The notes under the pieces: model-generated
Database searches by the model: none
What the model was told of the DNA's origin: nothing
Seen by the model: only the letters and a program-made list of their open reading frames with translations
Shown: piece by piece, positions 23,141 through 33,554 of the stretch
Numbering within the stretch: the stretch's first letter is position 1
How the letters are laid out: every line of letters begins with the position of its first letter
Program-made: the position numbers and the translations under genes
Source of the DNA: Chinchilla lanigera
Lineage: Eukaryota > Chordata > Mammalia > Rodentia > Chinchillidae
Reading direction: 5' to 3'
DNA length: 64,000 nucleotides
NCBI RefSeq assembly: GCF_000276665.1
Contig: NW_004955463.1
Span: forward strand, 9,042,693-9,106,692

Positions 23141-24559
23141 TCGTTTTTGTTATAGATGAGAGAAGGCAGACAAAATGGTTCAAAAGGTCAAGTCATAAAG
23201 CAGACCCAATCCAGGAAGGGAAGAAAAGCCACTATGGAAGCCAGGTCGCTTAGTGACCTGAGAGCGAGGAAGAGCAGAACAGAAGCTAAAGGTCCTCGTT
23301 AGCATCCCAGCCCTAAAACAGCAGAACGGCCTCCCATTCTCTCTACAGATAACCTCCATCTGGGGAAGAGATTAACCAGTAAGGCTTCAGCGTGAATCTC
23401 GGATGCATGAGAAAAATGAGCTTTGAATCATTAACAAGGCTATTGCTGCTACATACTAATGATTCAATTTCCCAGTCTTGGTCTTTTTACATTAATGCAC
23501 CCCATGGTGTGGACTGAATGATATCAAAATGATTACATGCTTTGGAGATATTTCTGGGTCCAATTGTTTTATGTCATGCACCACTTGTTTAGATTATGAA
23601 TTAACTAATAAATCTGTTGTTCCCTAAGTTTTAGGGATGAAAAGCCTTACTCTTTTTTTTCTGATACCTAGTTAATGTGACTATCTCTGGTGAGAGAACA
23701 TGAAGTCTAAACAATGGCCATTAGTGTGATTTACTTCAGACCCATCACATCCCCAGAGCTACCAGCCATCTTTCCTAACGATTGAAAGATTATGTCTCTA
23801 GCATTATGAATAATTTATCCTAGACACAATGTCATTTATCTGTGCTTCTAACATACCGCCTTCTGCACTTAAACTCAATACATATTTATTTAAATGTACC
23901 CTTTGTTCATATATTTAGACCTGCTATTGAGAATCTAACCTCAGAAAATAATTTTAAATATGATAAAAAATAAAATCATATCAAAAGATATCCTTGCTAT
24001 CTAAGAGAGAGAAAAAAAATAAAATTGTTTTTCCCACTCTCTTATCTAGCCATTCACACAACCTAGAATGCTTTCCCAGGCAGATGTGTGAAGAGTTTTC
24101 TTCACAAATGAAGCAATTCTCCAGCAGACATTGATCAGATGTCTGACAATTTAATTCTGACACTAGCCTCAGTAGTTAGCATCAGATCTCACATATTATG
24201 AGCTCATTAATACAAGTCTGCCCTCCTTTGGATGTCAGCTGTGAGCAGTATTTGTTACTTACACTCCTGGCTGATGGAACACATATTGGGATTCCCATTA
24301 TTCATTCTGGATTCTATTAATTTGTAGAGTAGTACAGGTATCTCAGTGAAATGCCTTATTTGCATTTATAGTTTTATTATTAAAGATGTCACGGAAGATA
24401 CAGATGAAGATCAGATCAAGAAATGGATAGGGTCAGGTATGGGGAAAGAATGCAGAGAGGTTTCATGCCCTCCCTGTTGACTGACTCACCAGACACCACC
24501 ACACAGGTAGGGACCTTTTAGGTTTCAATGGAGCTTCATTGTGTGGGCATGATTGATGA
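23141..24559. other. Unassigned sequence
   Basis: No named repeat or gene. All frames are short (60 codons or less with motif-free translations). Confidence 0.5.
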
Positions 24560-24745
24560 TGTAGGTTGTAAAAGTGAAACATGGAAACAAAAAAGACATG
24601 GGACAAATCGAAAAATGTAGCAAAATGATAATTATTAATCCAGGCAGACCAATAATTACACTAATTGTAAATGGACAAAACACACCACTCAGAGAGCAGA
24701 TTGTGAAAATATAAAAGAGCAAGATCTAACAGTGTGCTATGTATA
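24560..24745 (+). repeat. Old L1 fragment, plus strand
   Basis: 'acatggaaacaaaaaagacatgggacaaat...ccaataattacactaattgtaaatggacaaaacacaccactcagagagcagattg...aaagagcaagatctaac' follows the start of ORF2 in old mammalian L1s (ataattacattaaatgtaaatgg...aaacac, then aaaaagcaagatccaac). Highly diverged. Confidence 0.55.
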
Positions 24746-24839
24746 CTGTTAGAAATGGAACCATACTTTATAGTAGGTTTTGAAATTATGTAGTAACGTT
24801 CTCTGAATCTCAAAACCAAGGGGGTTATGTAGTAAAGTC

Positions 24840-25165
24840 CTCTTTGTTCTTCTTTTTCAAAATTGGTTTGCCTTAACTTTGATATTAATGTAACTACTCC
24901 AGATCACTTAGACACTGTTTGCATGGTGTAATTTTTTCCATTACTCTGAAACCTACTTCTTCTGCTGAATTTTTACTATGTGTTTGAGATTTTGTTTTAG
25001 TGGTTGACCTAGGGGTTATAATATACATCATAACTCATAATTTTCTTCAAAATGGTGCTAGCAATTCTGTTGTATCTGTTTCCTCACATTTTGTCCTATT
25101 ATTATCACATATATCGTATCCATGTAGGTTACTTATACTTATTTTAAATATTCCTTTTTTAGCAT
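24840..25165 (-). repeat. Old L1 fragment, minus strand
   Basis: The pieces 'cactgtttgcatggtgtaattttttccattactctgaaacctacttcttct' and 'ttagtggttgacctaggggttataatatacatca' match reversed old L1 ORF2 (gtttgcatggtatatcttttcc...caacctac; tagtggttgctctagggattacaatatacat). The orientation is opposite to the neighbour at 24560-24745, so they are separate pieces or an inversion. Confidence 0.5.
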
Positions 25166-25379
25166 ATTTAAATATTTGAGTAATTTCCAATAGTTTACAC
25201 CATACATACTGCTATGATGTGATGTGATGAAGTATATATTTGGTATTCCTTGATGCAATTCCTCCCACACAGCTCTGAAAACCTTTGGAATCTCCAGAGT
25301 GGATGTTAAGGAACTGACTGGCTGGGGCCACCCAGAAAACTCCAGGATGTGGGCTGGGAAGAGCAAGGGTGACCATAGG

Positions 25380-26150
25380 GTTGAGACTGACCTTGTGCCC
25401 TGCTCTCCTGAACTATAAGGAGCAAACCAATGATAAAAGTTAAGCAGATTACCAAAAGTCAGTCATTAGACCAATAGCTGCAGACTAAGCTCCTGGAATT
25501 GCATTAGGCCAGGTGGCAAAGTGATCACCTGTACCTTCCTCCTTCACTTCTGGCAGAGGAGTGAGAAGCAAGATTGCTGCTGCTGGAGAGACCATAGAAA
25601 TCCAGCACAGGACTTTGTCTTGGAGCCCAGGCCCAGGCCTGCTCATTGAGACCAAGTGTACAGTAGAAACTGAAGCCCCTGTGGTCAGGCCAGCATTCCA
25701 AGATGGAGCCTCCAGGCCAGCCTGGGCACCAAAGTGAGACCTATATACCAGTGAGACAGACCTGAGTTTCCACTGCCTCATTTTCAGCCTTGGAGAGAGC
25801 CCAGGGCAAACTCACCTTCCCCTAGAGATGTGCAGGCCCCTACATCTGTGAGACTCAGGTGCGAACTAGTTCAGGGCCAACCTTGGTTTGGGGACTCCTC
25901 CAACATCGGGCAACACATCTGTTGCCAGCATAGTGCTTACAGTTGGGGCTCTAGAACTGCCCAGGTAGAGATCTGCACCACATGCCTTCTATGCTTATGC
26001 TTTGGCCTGCATCATTGTCAGCCATGGGCTGGACATCAGTTTACCTCCTAAGACTTTATAGGTCTTTGTGCTGTAAGACCCAGACACTGCCTGATTTAGC
26101 TTTCCTGAGGGGGCTAAGGGGCTGCCTTCATCAACACTACCCTGATTCTT
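25380..26150. other. Unassigned GC-richer block
   Basis: This stretch is markedly richer in G+C than its flanks. It contains phrases such as 'ccaaagtgagacctatataccagtgagacagacctgagtttccactgcctc', which read like the 5' region of an old L1 or an LTR-retroelement interior. Frames are at most 98 codons with no motif. I cannot name it. Confidence 0.4.
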
Positions 26151-26164
26151 GGTAGGATAGTGCA

Positions 26165-26592
26165 TCAGATAGTTTTATCAGAGAAACAAATATAACAGAG
26201 ATTTATTAGAAGTTATAATATCGGCTTATGATAATCAGCCACAGAATTGGATAGGGAAGCGTTCAGAGGGTGTCTGCACAATGGAGCGAGAAGGTTTCAG
26301 TCCAAGGTCTGAAGCTCACTGTAGTGTCCCATGCAAGTCTGTATCAGGAGGCTGATGGTTCTGCTACAGAAGGCTGAACAGTCTGCACTAGAAGCCAGGA
26401 AATGATATGCAAGCTGAAGGCAAAGACCTGAGCTCCTTCCAAGAACAGAGGTGAGTCCATCCTTCCTCACTTCTTCTTTATACCTTCAAGGTGGATGAGC
26501 CTCCCCAGGGCAGGTCCTCTACACTGCATGCATGTAGAATTGCTGAGCTAGACTTAGTTAAACTTCTCAAGTTGACACAATCAGTCAACCCT
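26165..26592 (-). mobile_element. Old LTR-like element, minus strand
   Basis: It starts 'agttttatcagagaaacaaatataacagagatttatt' and ends 'tctcaagttgacacaatcagtcaac'. These are the reversed ends of the repeat also seen at 12340-12741 (plus). Same family, opposite strand; family name and LTR status left open. Confidence 0.6.
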
Positions 26593-27183
26593 TACAGATA
26601 GCACGACTTAGGATCTCATTTAGTAGGGGTGGGGGGAATGGTAAGCACAAAACTTTTCCATGGTACTTAGTGTTGGGCCGGTAAAATCTAACCTTCTTAG
26701 TGTGTAAGAAAAAGCATGGAAAAGTATAAAACTTACAGTAAAAATAATTCCACAAATTTAGAGCACTCTAATAATGTAAGCATTGTCCATAAATTGTTCA
26801 TATGTGAAGACTAAAACTGAAAGCAGTTAAAATAATAACTACATTAATATATTAAGTGATAGTCAATATAGAAAAATATAAACTGGGGCATCAAAAATTC
26901 AAAATATGTGTGTGTAAAACACAACTGATAAGTTTCTTATTGATATATTTTTCTTGTTTTCTGTTTTTTTTTATCATATCAAGTTGCTATAATTTCAAAG
27001 CAGTTTGTTATAATCAGATGTTTTTCCACAAGCCTCATGTAACAATGAATTAAAAGTCCATAAGAAACAAACCAAGAACAAAATCAAGAAATCAAAACAT
27101 ACCACTAAAGCAGTTCACTTAACAGCAAGGGAAAACTGTGTGAGGGACGTGAGGTACCATAAAACTAGAAAATAAGTTACATA

Positions 27184-30100
27184 ATGGCTATAGTAAGATC
27201 ATATCTATCAATAATTACCTTTGATGTAAATTTATTTAATTATCCAATTAAACACATAGAATGCCAAATAGATTAAACTTAAAACAAAATCCAACTATAT
27301 ATTGCTTGCGTGAAGTCACTTCACCTCTAAGGATACAGACTGAAAGTCAAGGAACAAGGTAATAGACTCCATTCCATGAATATATTTATCCATAGACTAA
27401 AAGTGAAGGACCATTTATCTCAAGGCTTTTCATCTTCAATCTATGTGTATCAACACAAACCAAATCCAAAATTAATAGCATGAAAGCAATGGTAAAGATC
27501 AGAGCAGAAAGAAATGAAATGGAGACTAAACAAAAATCAAGGAAACAAACTAGTTCTTTACAAGATATCCAAAATAGACAAACATTTACTACACTATAAG
27601 AAGGACAGAGAAGACAAGCAAAATCAGAGGTGGAAAGGGAAACATTACAACTGACATAGCAGAAATAAAAAAGATCTTAGAGATTACAATTATATACCAA
27701 CAAATTTAATAATGTAGAAAACATATATTCCTAGACACCTATACCTTACCCATGGCTAAATCATGGAGAAGTAGGAAATTCGAACAGACAAATAGCAACT
27801 AAAATGTTGGAATTAGTAATAAAATCTCATCATATTCCAGAAACAGATTGCATCATTGCTGAATTCTAGTAAATAATTTAAGTATTGTTCACCAATTCTC
27901 TTTAAGGTACATAAAAAAATAGATGCAAAGAGATTACTTCAAATGCATACTGTGAGACCACCATTATCCTGATACTAAAACCAGGTAAGATCATAACAAT
28001 GAGAATGATGATGACAATGACAACACTACAGGCAAATATCATAATTGAACAGACTCCAAAATCCTCAAAAAAAAATATTGGCAAATGAACCCAACAGTAC
28101 ATTTAAAAATATTATTCAACATGATCAAGTAGGATTCATCCCAATGATGCAAGGATGATTCAATATACACAACTCATTAAATTTGATACACCATAGTACC
28201 AGAATGGACAAAAATAGTATGGCCAACTCAATTGATGCAGGAAAGGTAGTCAATAAAATCTGACACCCCTTCCAGTTAAAGAATTTTTAAAAACGTAGAG
28301 GAATATACATCAACATGATAAAGACTTTTTATAATAAGCCAACTGCTAATAGCTAAAATGTTTCCCTGTAAGCAATGGTGATGACATGTATGCCACAGCA
28401 GGCTGTCTGTCTCATTGAAAGCTCTAAAGGATTTGTCATCACTGATGTAGCACAAGGGAAGGATGTGCACTTCAGCAAGTTTTATTCAACATAGTGTTGC
28501 AAGTCCTAGCTATAAAAATTAGGCAAGAGAAAAAAATGAAGGACATTCAAATAAGAAAGGAAGTCAAATTGTCACATTGCAGGTGACATGATCTTATATA
28601 TAGAAAACATGAAAAAGTCCATAAAAAGAACTATTAGAATTAATAAATGAATTCAGCAAAGTTGCAGGATACCAAATTAACATACAAAAACTGATAGTGT
28701 TTTTATATGCCAATAACAAATCATTTGAAAAGGAAATCAAGAAAGCAATTACATGTATCATAGCTACAAATATACCTGGAGATAAATTTAATCCCCCAAA
28801 TGCAAGATCTCTATAATGAAAATTATAAAATGCTGATAAAATAAACTGAAAAGGCCACAAAAAATGGAAAGGCATCCCATGTTTATGACTCAGAAGAATC
28901 AATATTGTTAAAATTTCTATACTACCAAAAATTATTTACAAATTCAATGCAGTCCTTAACAAAATACCAGTGGCATACTTCATAGAAGTAAAAGTAATCT
29001 GAAATTTATGTAAAACCACACAAACTCTGAATAGCCAAATCCATCTTGAGCAGAAGAACAAAGCAGGAAGCATCACACTACCAGAGTCCAAAACATACTA
29101 CAAAGCTGTAGTAATCAAAACAGTGTGGTATGGCATAAAAACACAAACCAGTGGAGTAGAATAGAGAATGTAGATGTCAACACCTATATCTACAGCTAAT
29201 GGGTATTTGGCACAGGAACTTTAAACACTCTAGAGAAACTACAAGGTTTTCAGGGAAAATTGAATAGCTACGTGGGAAACCGTGAAGCTAGTCCTCTCTC
29301 ATAAGGTACAGAAAAAGCAAATCAAGATGGAATTAGGACATTTAAATGGAAAAACCCATATAAAACTACTGGAAGATCCCATAGGGGAAATACATCAGAA
29401 CATTGGAATGGGCAAGGACCTTTTGGACAAAAGCACAGGAAACAAAAGTAAAAAGAGACAAACTGGATTCCATCCAACTAAAATCTCCTATGGTGCAAAG
29501 GGAACAATCAATAGAATGCAGAAACAACCTACAGAATGGGAGAAAGCATTTGCAACCTATATATTTGACAAGGAGATGATATCCAGAATATTTAAGACAC
29601 TCCAAAATCTCAATAGCAGAAAATAAAATAACCTGATTAAAAGATAAAAAATGTGAAGTGACATTTCTCAAAAAAGAATGGACAATGTCCAACAGGTAGA
29701 TGAGAAAATGCTCAACTAGTCACCAGGGAAATGCAAATCAAAACCACAATGAGATAGCACCTCCCCTCAGGAAGAATGGTTACTAACAAAAAGACACAAA
29801 TGGTGACAAAGATTTGGAGAAAAAAAGGAACGCTTTTGTATTGTTTGTGGGAATGTAAATTGATGCAGCCATAACGGAAAATAGTATGGCTGTTCCTCAG
29901 AACATTAGAATGAGAACTACTACATAATCAAGCAATCCCACTACTGGGAAATAAAAGTCATGCAAAAGAGACATCTGCACTCTTGTGTCCACTGCAGCAC
30001 TGGTCACATGGCCAAGAAACAGAAACAACCTAAGATTCTATCAACTGGTGACCAGTAAGGAAAATGTAGTGCTTATACCCAGTGGAACACTATTCAACCA

Positions 30101-30500
30101 CAAAAGTGATGCAGTTTTGTAATTTGCAGTAACATGTATACAAGTTGAGATCATTATGTTAAGTTAAATAAGTCAGGCACAGAAAGTTCGGTATTGCATG
30201 ATGTTATTCAAATGTGTCGTCTAAAACCATTGATCTCAGAAGTTGAAAATAGAATGGTGGTTGCCAGAGGCTAAGCAGAGTGGAGGGGAGATGGGGAATT
30301 GTTGATCAGTCAGTGCTAAGTTACAGGAGCAAGAAGATTTGGGGTACTACTGCACAGTGTGATGACTGTAGATAATATTAATTCACTGTATTAACAAAAA
30401 GCTATATGAAAGAATTTTGAAAATTTTCCCTGTAATGACATGATAAATGTTTGAGGAGAGAATTATGTTTAACCTGATATAAACTTTATGCAATGTATAC
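27184..30500 (+). pseudogene. L1 LINE ORF2 relic, plus strand, internally deleted
   Basis: ATG at 27184 begins MAIVRSYLSIIT, the usual start of ORF2 in old L1s, followed by the eroded endonuclease N-terminus (DVNLFN where LNVNGLN is usual) and an in-frame stop by about 27277. Most of the endonuclease is missing: by 27500 the sequence is already in the pre-RT linker ('aatgaaatggagactaaac'). RT-region landmarks follow ('atcatgatcaagtaggattcatccc'; near 28580 'acatgatcttatatatag' where the FADD motif should be, with the first Asp eroded). The C-terminal region (29282-29626) and the 3' UTR run to about 30500. Many stops and frameshifts; dead. Confidence 0.85.
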
Positions 30501-30520
30501 AAGAATCAAATGTTAGATGG

Positions 30521-30566
30521 TATCCCATAATATATGTGCCATATATTATGGTATATTATGGGATAA

Positions 30567-30615
<49 letters not shown>

Positions 30616-30660
30616 ACACATATATATACACACACATATATGGCACAATATATTTAACTG
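30521..30660. repeat. AT-rich palindrome with (TG)n/(TA)n/(CA)n
   Basis: 14-bp perfect inverted arms, 'tatcccataatata' (30521-30534) and 'tatattatgggata' (30552-30565), are separated by 17 bases. A (TG)n-(TA)n-(CA)n block follows at 30568-30640, itself roughly self-complementary. It lies directly after the L1 3' end, where simple A/T-rich tails often expand. Confidence 0.9.
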
Positions 30661-30765
30661 ATATATATGTTAAAATAAATTCTAAAAGTACTTTTAATTC
30701 AAGTTAGTAAACAATTAAATTTTAAAATAAAAAACTATAATTAAATATAAAAAGATGAAAGGAGG

Positions 30766-30818
30766 GGAGAGAGTGAGACAGAGACAGAGATAGACAGACA
30801 GAGACACAGAGAGAAAAT
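30766..30818 (+). repeat. GA/GACA-rich low-complexity tract
   Basis: 'gagagagtgagacagagacagagatagacagacagagacacagagag' is an imperfect (GACA/GA)n simple repeat. Confidence 0.9.
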
Positions 30819-31419
30819 GAGAACATCAAGGGCCTTTAATACAAACATAAGAGAGAAATCTCTTCTATCCATGGAGAATACTGCAGAAAGTCTGATTTTT
30901 TGACCTCTGATTTCTGGAGGAAATGAGGCACTAGCCAGGATGAAAACAGCTCAGGAGCAGTCCCATCAAGAGCTGGAGGGGGCTGGTGGCACGGACCCCG
31001 TGTGGAGTGCACAGGAGCTCAGAGGAGGATGGAAGGTGACAAGTGACAGTAGGACTGGAAAGGAGAGGCCTGGTAGGTGGCATGCATCATCACATTTAGG
31101 AAGTCTCAAAAGATCAGGGAGTGTCTTTCTGCCATAAGACTCTGCCTTGTGAAACATCATAGCTGGCTTGAAGTGCTACTTGGGATACAGCCCATGTCAT
31201 GATTGTTATTGTCACCTTCCATATAAAGAGCAAAGGGCTATGAGTGCATGAGCACAGTGTCCTTCTGTGCTCTTGATGTAGAGAGGAAACATTTTCAAGG
31301 AAATCCAGCAGAGACAGAAGGATGGCAAGAATTCCAAATTGTGTACAGAGCACATCTGCACAAAGCATTTCCCAATGATCTAAGCCTCAGTGCTAGCCAA
31401 TCACTGTTTGTATAAAGTT
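30819..31419. other. Unassigned sequence
   Basis: Moderate GC content and no recognised element. Overlapping 64-84-codon frames on both strands have no motif. Confidence 0.45.
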
Positions 31420-31960
31420 TGTTTTTCTATGATAGAGATAATAAATGTAATTAATGTTTATTTTGGAAAATACTAGAAAGTAATAGAGTAAAAGGAAAAC
31501 TGTATATATTATCCTATCATCCAAAACTTTTATGTAGATTTTTTGTATTTATACAGATAACCCTTGTTATGATTATAACACAGTTTTATATCCTCTTTTC
31601 TTCATTCATATAATATATCATTATTGTAAATACTTGGTAGGCACAACTTTTAAGTTTTCTGATTAAGATCGTTTTGTTCTCAGTTTTCTCACTATCACAA
31701 ACGATATTGTAGTAAATATTGTGATGCATAAATAGTTTTTCTTACATATTGTTGAATATTTACTTAGGATGGATGCCCAGGAATACAATCAGTGGATCAA
31801 AGTGGATGGATATTAATTTTTAAAACTCTTGATATGTACTTGTGATTTTTTCCTTATATACTTGCACACCACCAGCTGTTCTAGGCTGGGGTCCTTTTCA
31901 CTGCATAGTCAACAGCATTGCATATTACCCTTGTAAGAAGCTAATTGCTGATTTTGTATT
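31420..31960 (-). repeat. Old L1 (L1M-type) 3' fragment, minus strand
   Basis: 'ttacttaggatggatgcccaggaatacaatcagtggatcaaagtggatggatattaatttttaaaactcttgatatgtact' and '...ccaccagctgttctaggc...tttcactgcatagtcaacagcattgcatatt' follow the reversed L1M ORF2 end (ccttaggataaattcctagaagtggaattgctgggtcaaagg...; cccaccagcagtgtatgag). Confidence 0.6.
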
Positions 31961-32029
31961 CTGTAAACCAATTTAAAGATATTAAACATAAAACAACAAA
32001 AAAACCCAAAAATAATAAAATAGTAAAAC

Positions 32030-32150
32030 CTACTATTTCTTGAACACTTGCTACAGACCAAATGCTTTGCTGAGCTAATTCTCTTCCTCTCCCCTGTTTC
32101 AAACAAGTGTTATGTTTCTGTCTGGCCAAGAAAAGAGCAGAGGAACAGAA
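32030..32150 (-). repeat. MIR fragment, minus strand
   Basis: 'tactatttcttgaacacttgctacagaccaaatgctttgctgagctaattctcttc' matches the reversed MIR (ttattgagcacttactatgtgccaggcactgtgctaagcactt). Confidence 0.55.
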
Positions 32151-32999
32151 AGATGAAGTTAACTTTTCCAAGTTTAAGTTGTAACAGTATGTGCCTAATT
32201 TTTTTACCATCCTACCAATCTTTACTCATGTTATTTATAAATTAAGGTATTTTTACTTTCCCTGCCGACTTAAATACAGTCCAATTTTTTTCTCTGTATA
32301 TGCCTTATTCCGTTTCCCTTCCATAGTGGACTTGTCCTTTAGAGATAAAACATCACTTCTCTGTGTTCTTCTAGGAAGATATCAAATTCCTTCTGTGCAA
32401 TAATTCTCTCACCTCCATGGTTCCACAGCTGGGTCACATAGGTAGCATTACTCTTGGGTTTGTCTGTCTTTCCCACCAGAGCATGGGCTTTTCTAGAACA
32501 CACACAATGTGTCATCCATTGTAAGGCCTTGCTTCTTCCTTCATTACCTGGATGGATGTGCGTCACACAGGAATGTTTATTGTTGGCTGAGGTGGGTTCA
32601 CGCTTACATCTCTTCCAGACTGGCCTTGCATCCATGGACCGCTGCCCTCACTGTTTCTGCTGCTTCAGTTGCTTGTCTCCAGCAGTGTTGCCATCAAAGT
32701 AGAAATACTAGTGCAGGAATTATTTACAAAAATCTCTCTCTGTGGTTTTAATGTAAGAGAAGAGAAGACCAACCACTCTTTGGGAAGCATTGGTCTGGTA
32801 GCTTAGTCTGAAAAGCTCATGCTTTGAATCACTGGCAGTTATGCATCATCCTTTAGAGAGAAAGCATGCTGATCAGTCTGCTCAAAGGCCAATCATTACA
32901 TCTCCCAAGAAGCATTTACCAGCGAGAGGAGAAAGAAAATGAACAAGCTAATAAAGTATCTGAAGTAAATGGAGAGTAAGGATAATACCAATTAAACAA

Positions 33000-33215
33000 A
33001 TGTTTATAGGCCATGTCATGTGCAACCTACTGTGTAAATTACTGTATTATCTCTTTTTATCTAAAACTGTTCTGAGGATGTGATTATCTTTATTTTATAA
33101 ATGGAGACTCTAAGACTGAGAGACATTAATTTAACAAAAGCGACACAGATGGCAAATACAGAACCAGGATTTAAAACACGCAGGCTGACTCTTCATCTGC
33201 ATGATTAACCCTGAC
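33000..33215 (-). repeat. MIR SINE, minus strand, near full length
   Basis: 'catgtgcaacctactgtgtaaattactgtattatctc', 'gattatctttattttataaatggagactctaagactgagagacattaatttaac', 'gacacagatggcaaatacagaaccaggatttaaaacacgcaggctgactcttc' and 'gattaaccctg' run in order along the reversed MIR consensus. Confidence 0.8.
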
Positions 33216-33435
33216 AAAATAAGGGGGAGAACGGGGAATTTAGGGAATGAATAAATTTAGCCTGACCTTATATATTTAAGTAGCAAAAATAAGTAAGAAG
33301 GCAAAGAATTGATATAATTTAATTAGTAAAGTTTGTTCATATATCTACGTACAAAGGAAGAGCCCTTCTTTCCAAGTATCAGTGAAATACTTATACAGAA
33401 TGGATTCAATAGTGCCCCAAAAATAAAATAGTGAA

Positions 33436-33538
33436 GGGGCTGGGGATTTAGCTCAGCAGCAAAAGTGCCTGCCTGGCATGCACAAGGTCGTGAGTTCAGT
33501 TCCCGGTACCGGAGGAAAAAAAAATAAATAAATAAAAT
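33436..33538 (+). mobile_element. ID SINE with perfect 16-bp target duplication
   Basis: 'ggggctggggatttagctcagcagc' carries the Pol III A-box, and 'gtgagttcagttcccggtacc' the B-box and 3' end, followed by an A-rich tail with AAAT units. The flanks 33420-33435 and 33539-33554 are identical 16-mers ending 'agtgaa'. ID elements derive from tRNA-Ala/BC1 and use L1 enzymes; the perfect duplication indicates a fairly recent insertion. Confidence 0.95.
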
Positions 33539-33554
33539 AAAATAAAATAGTGAA

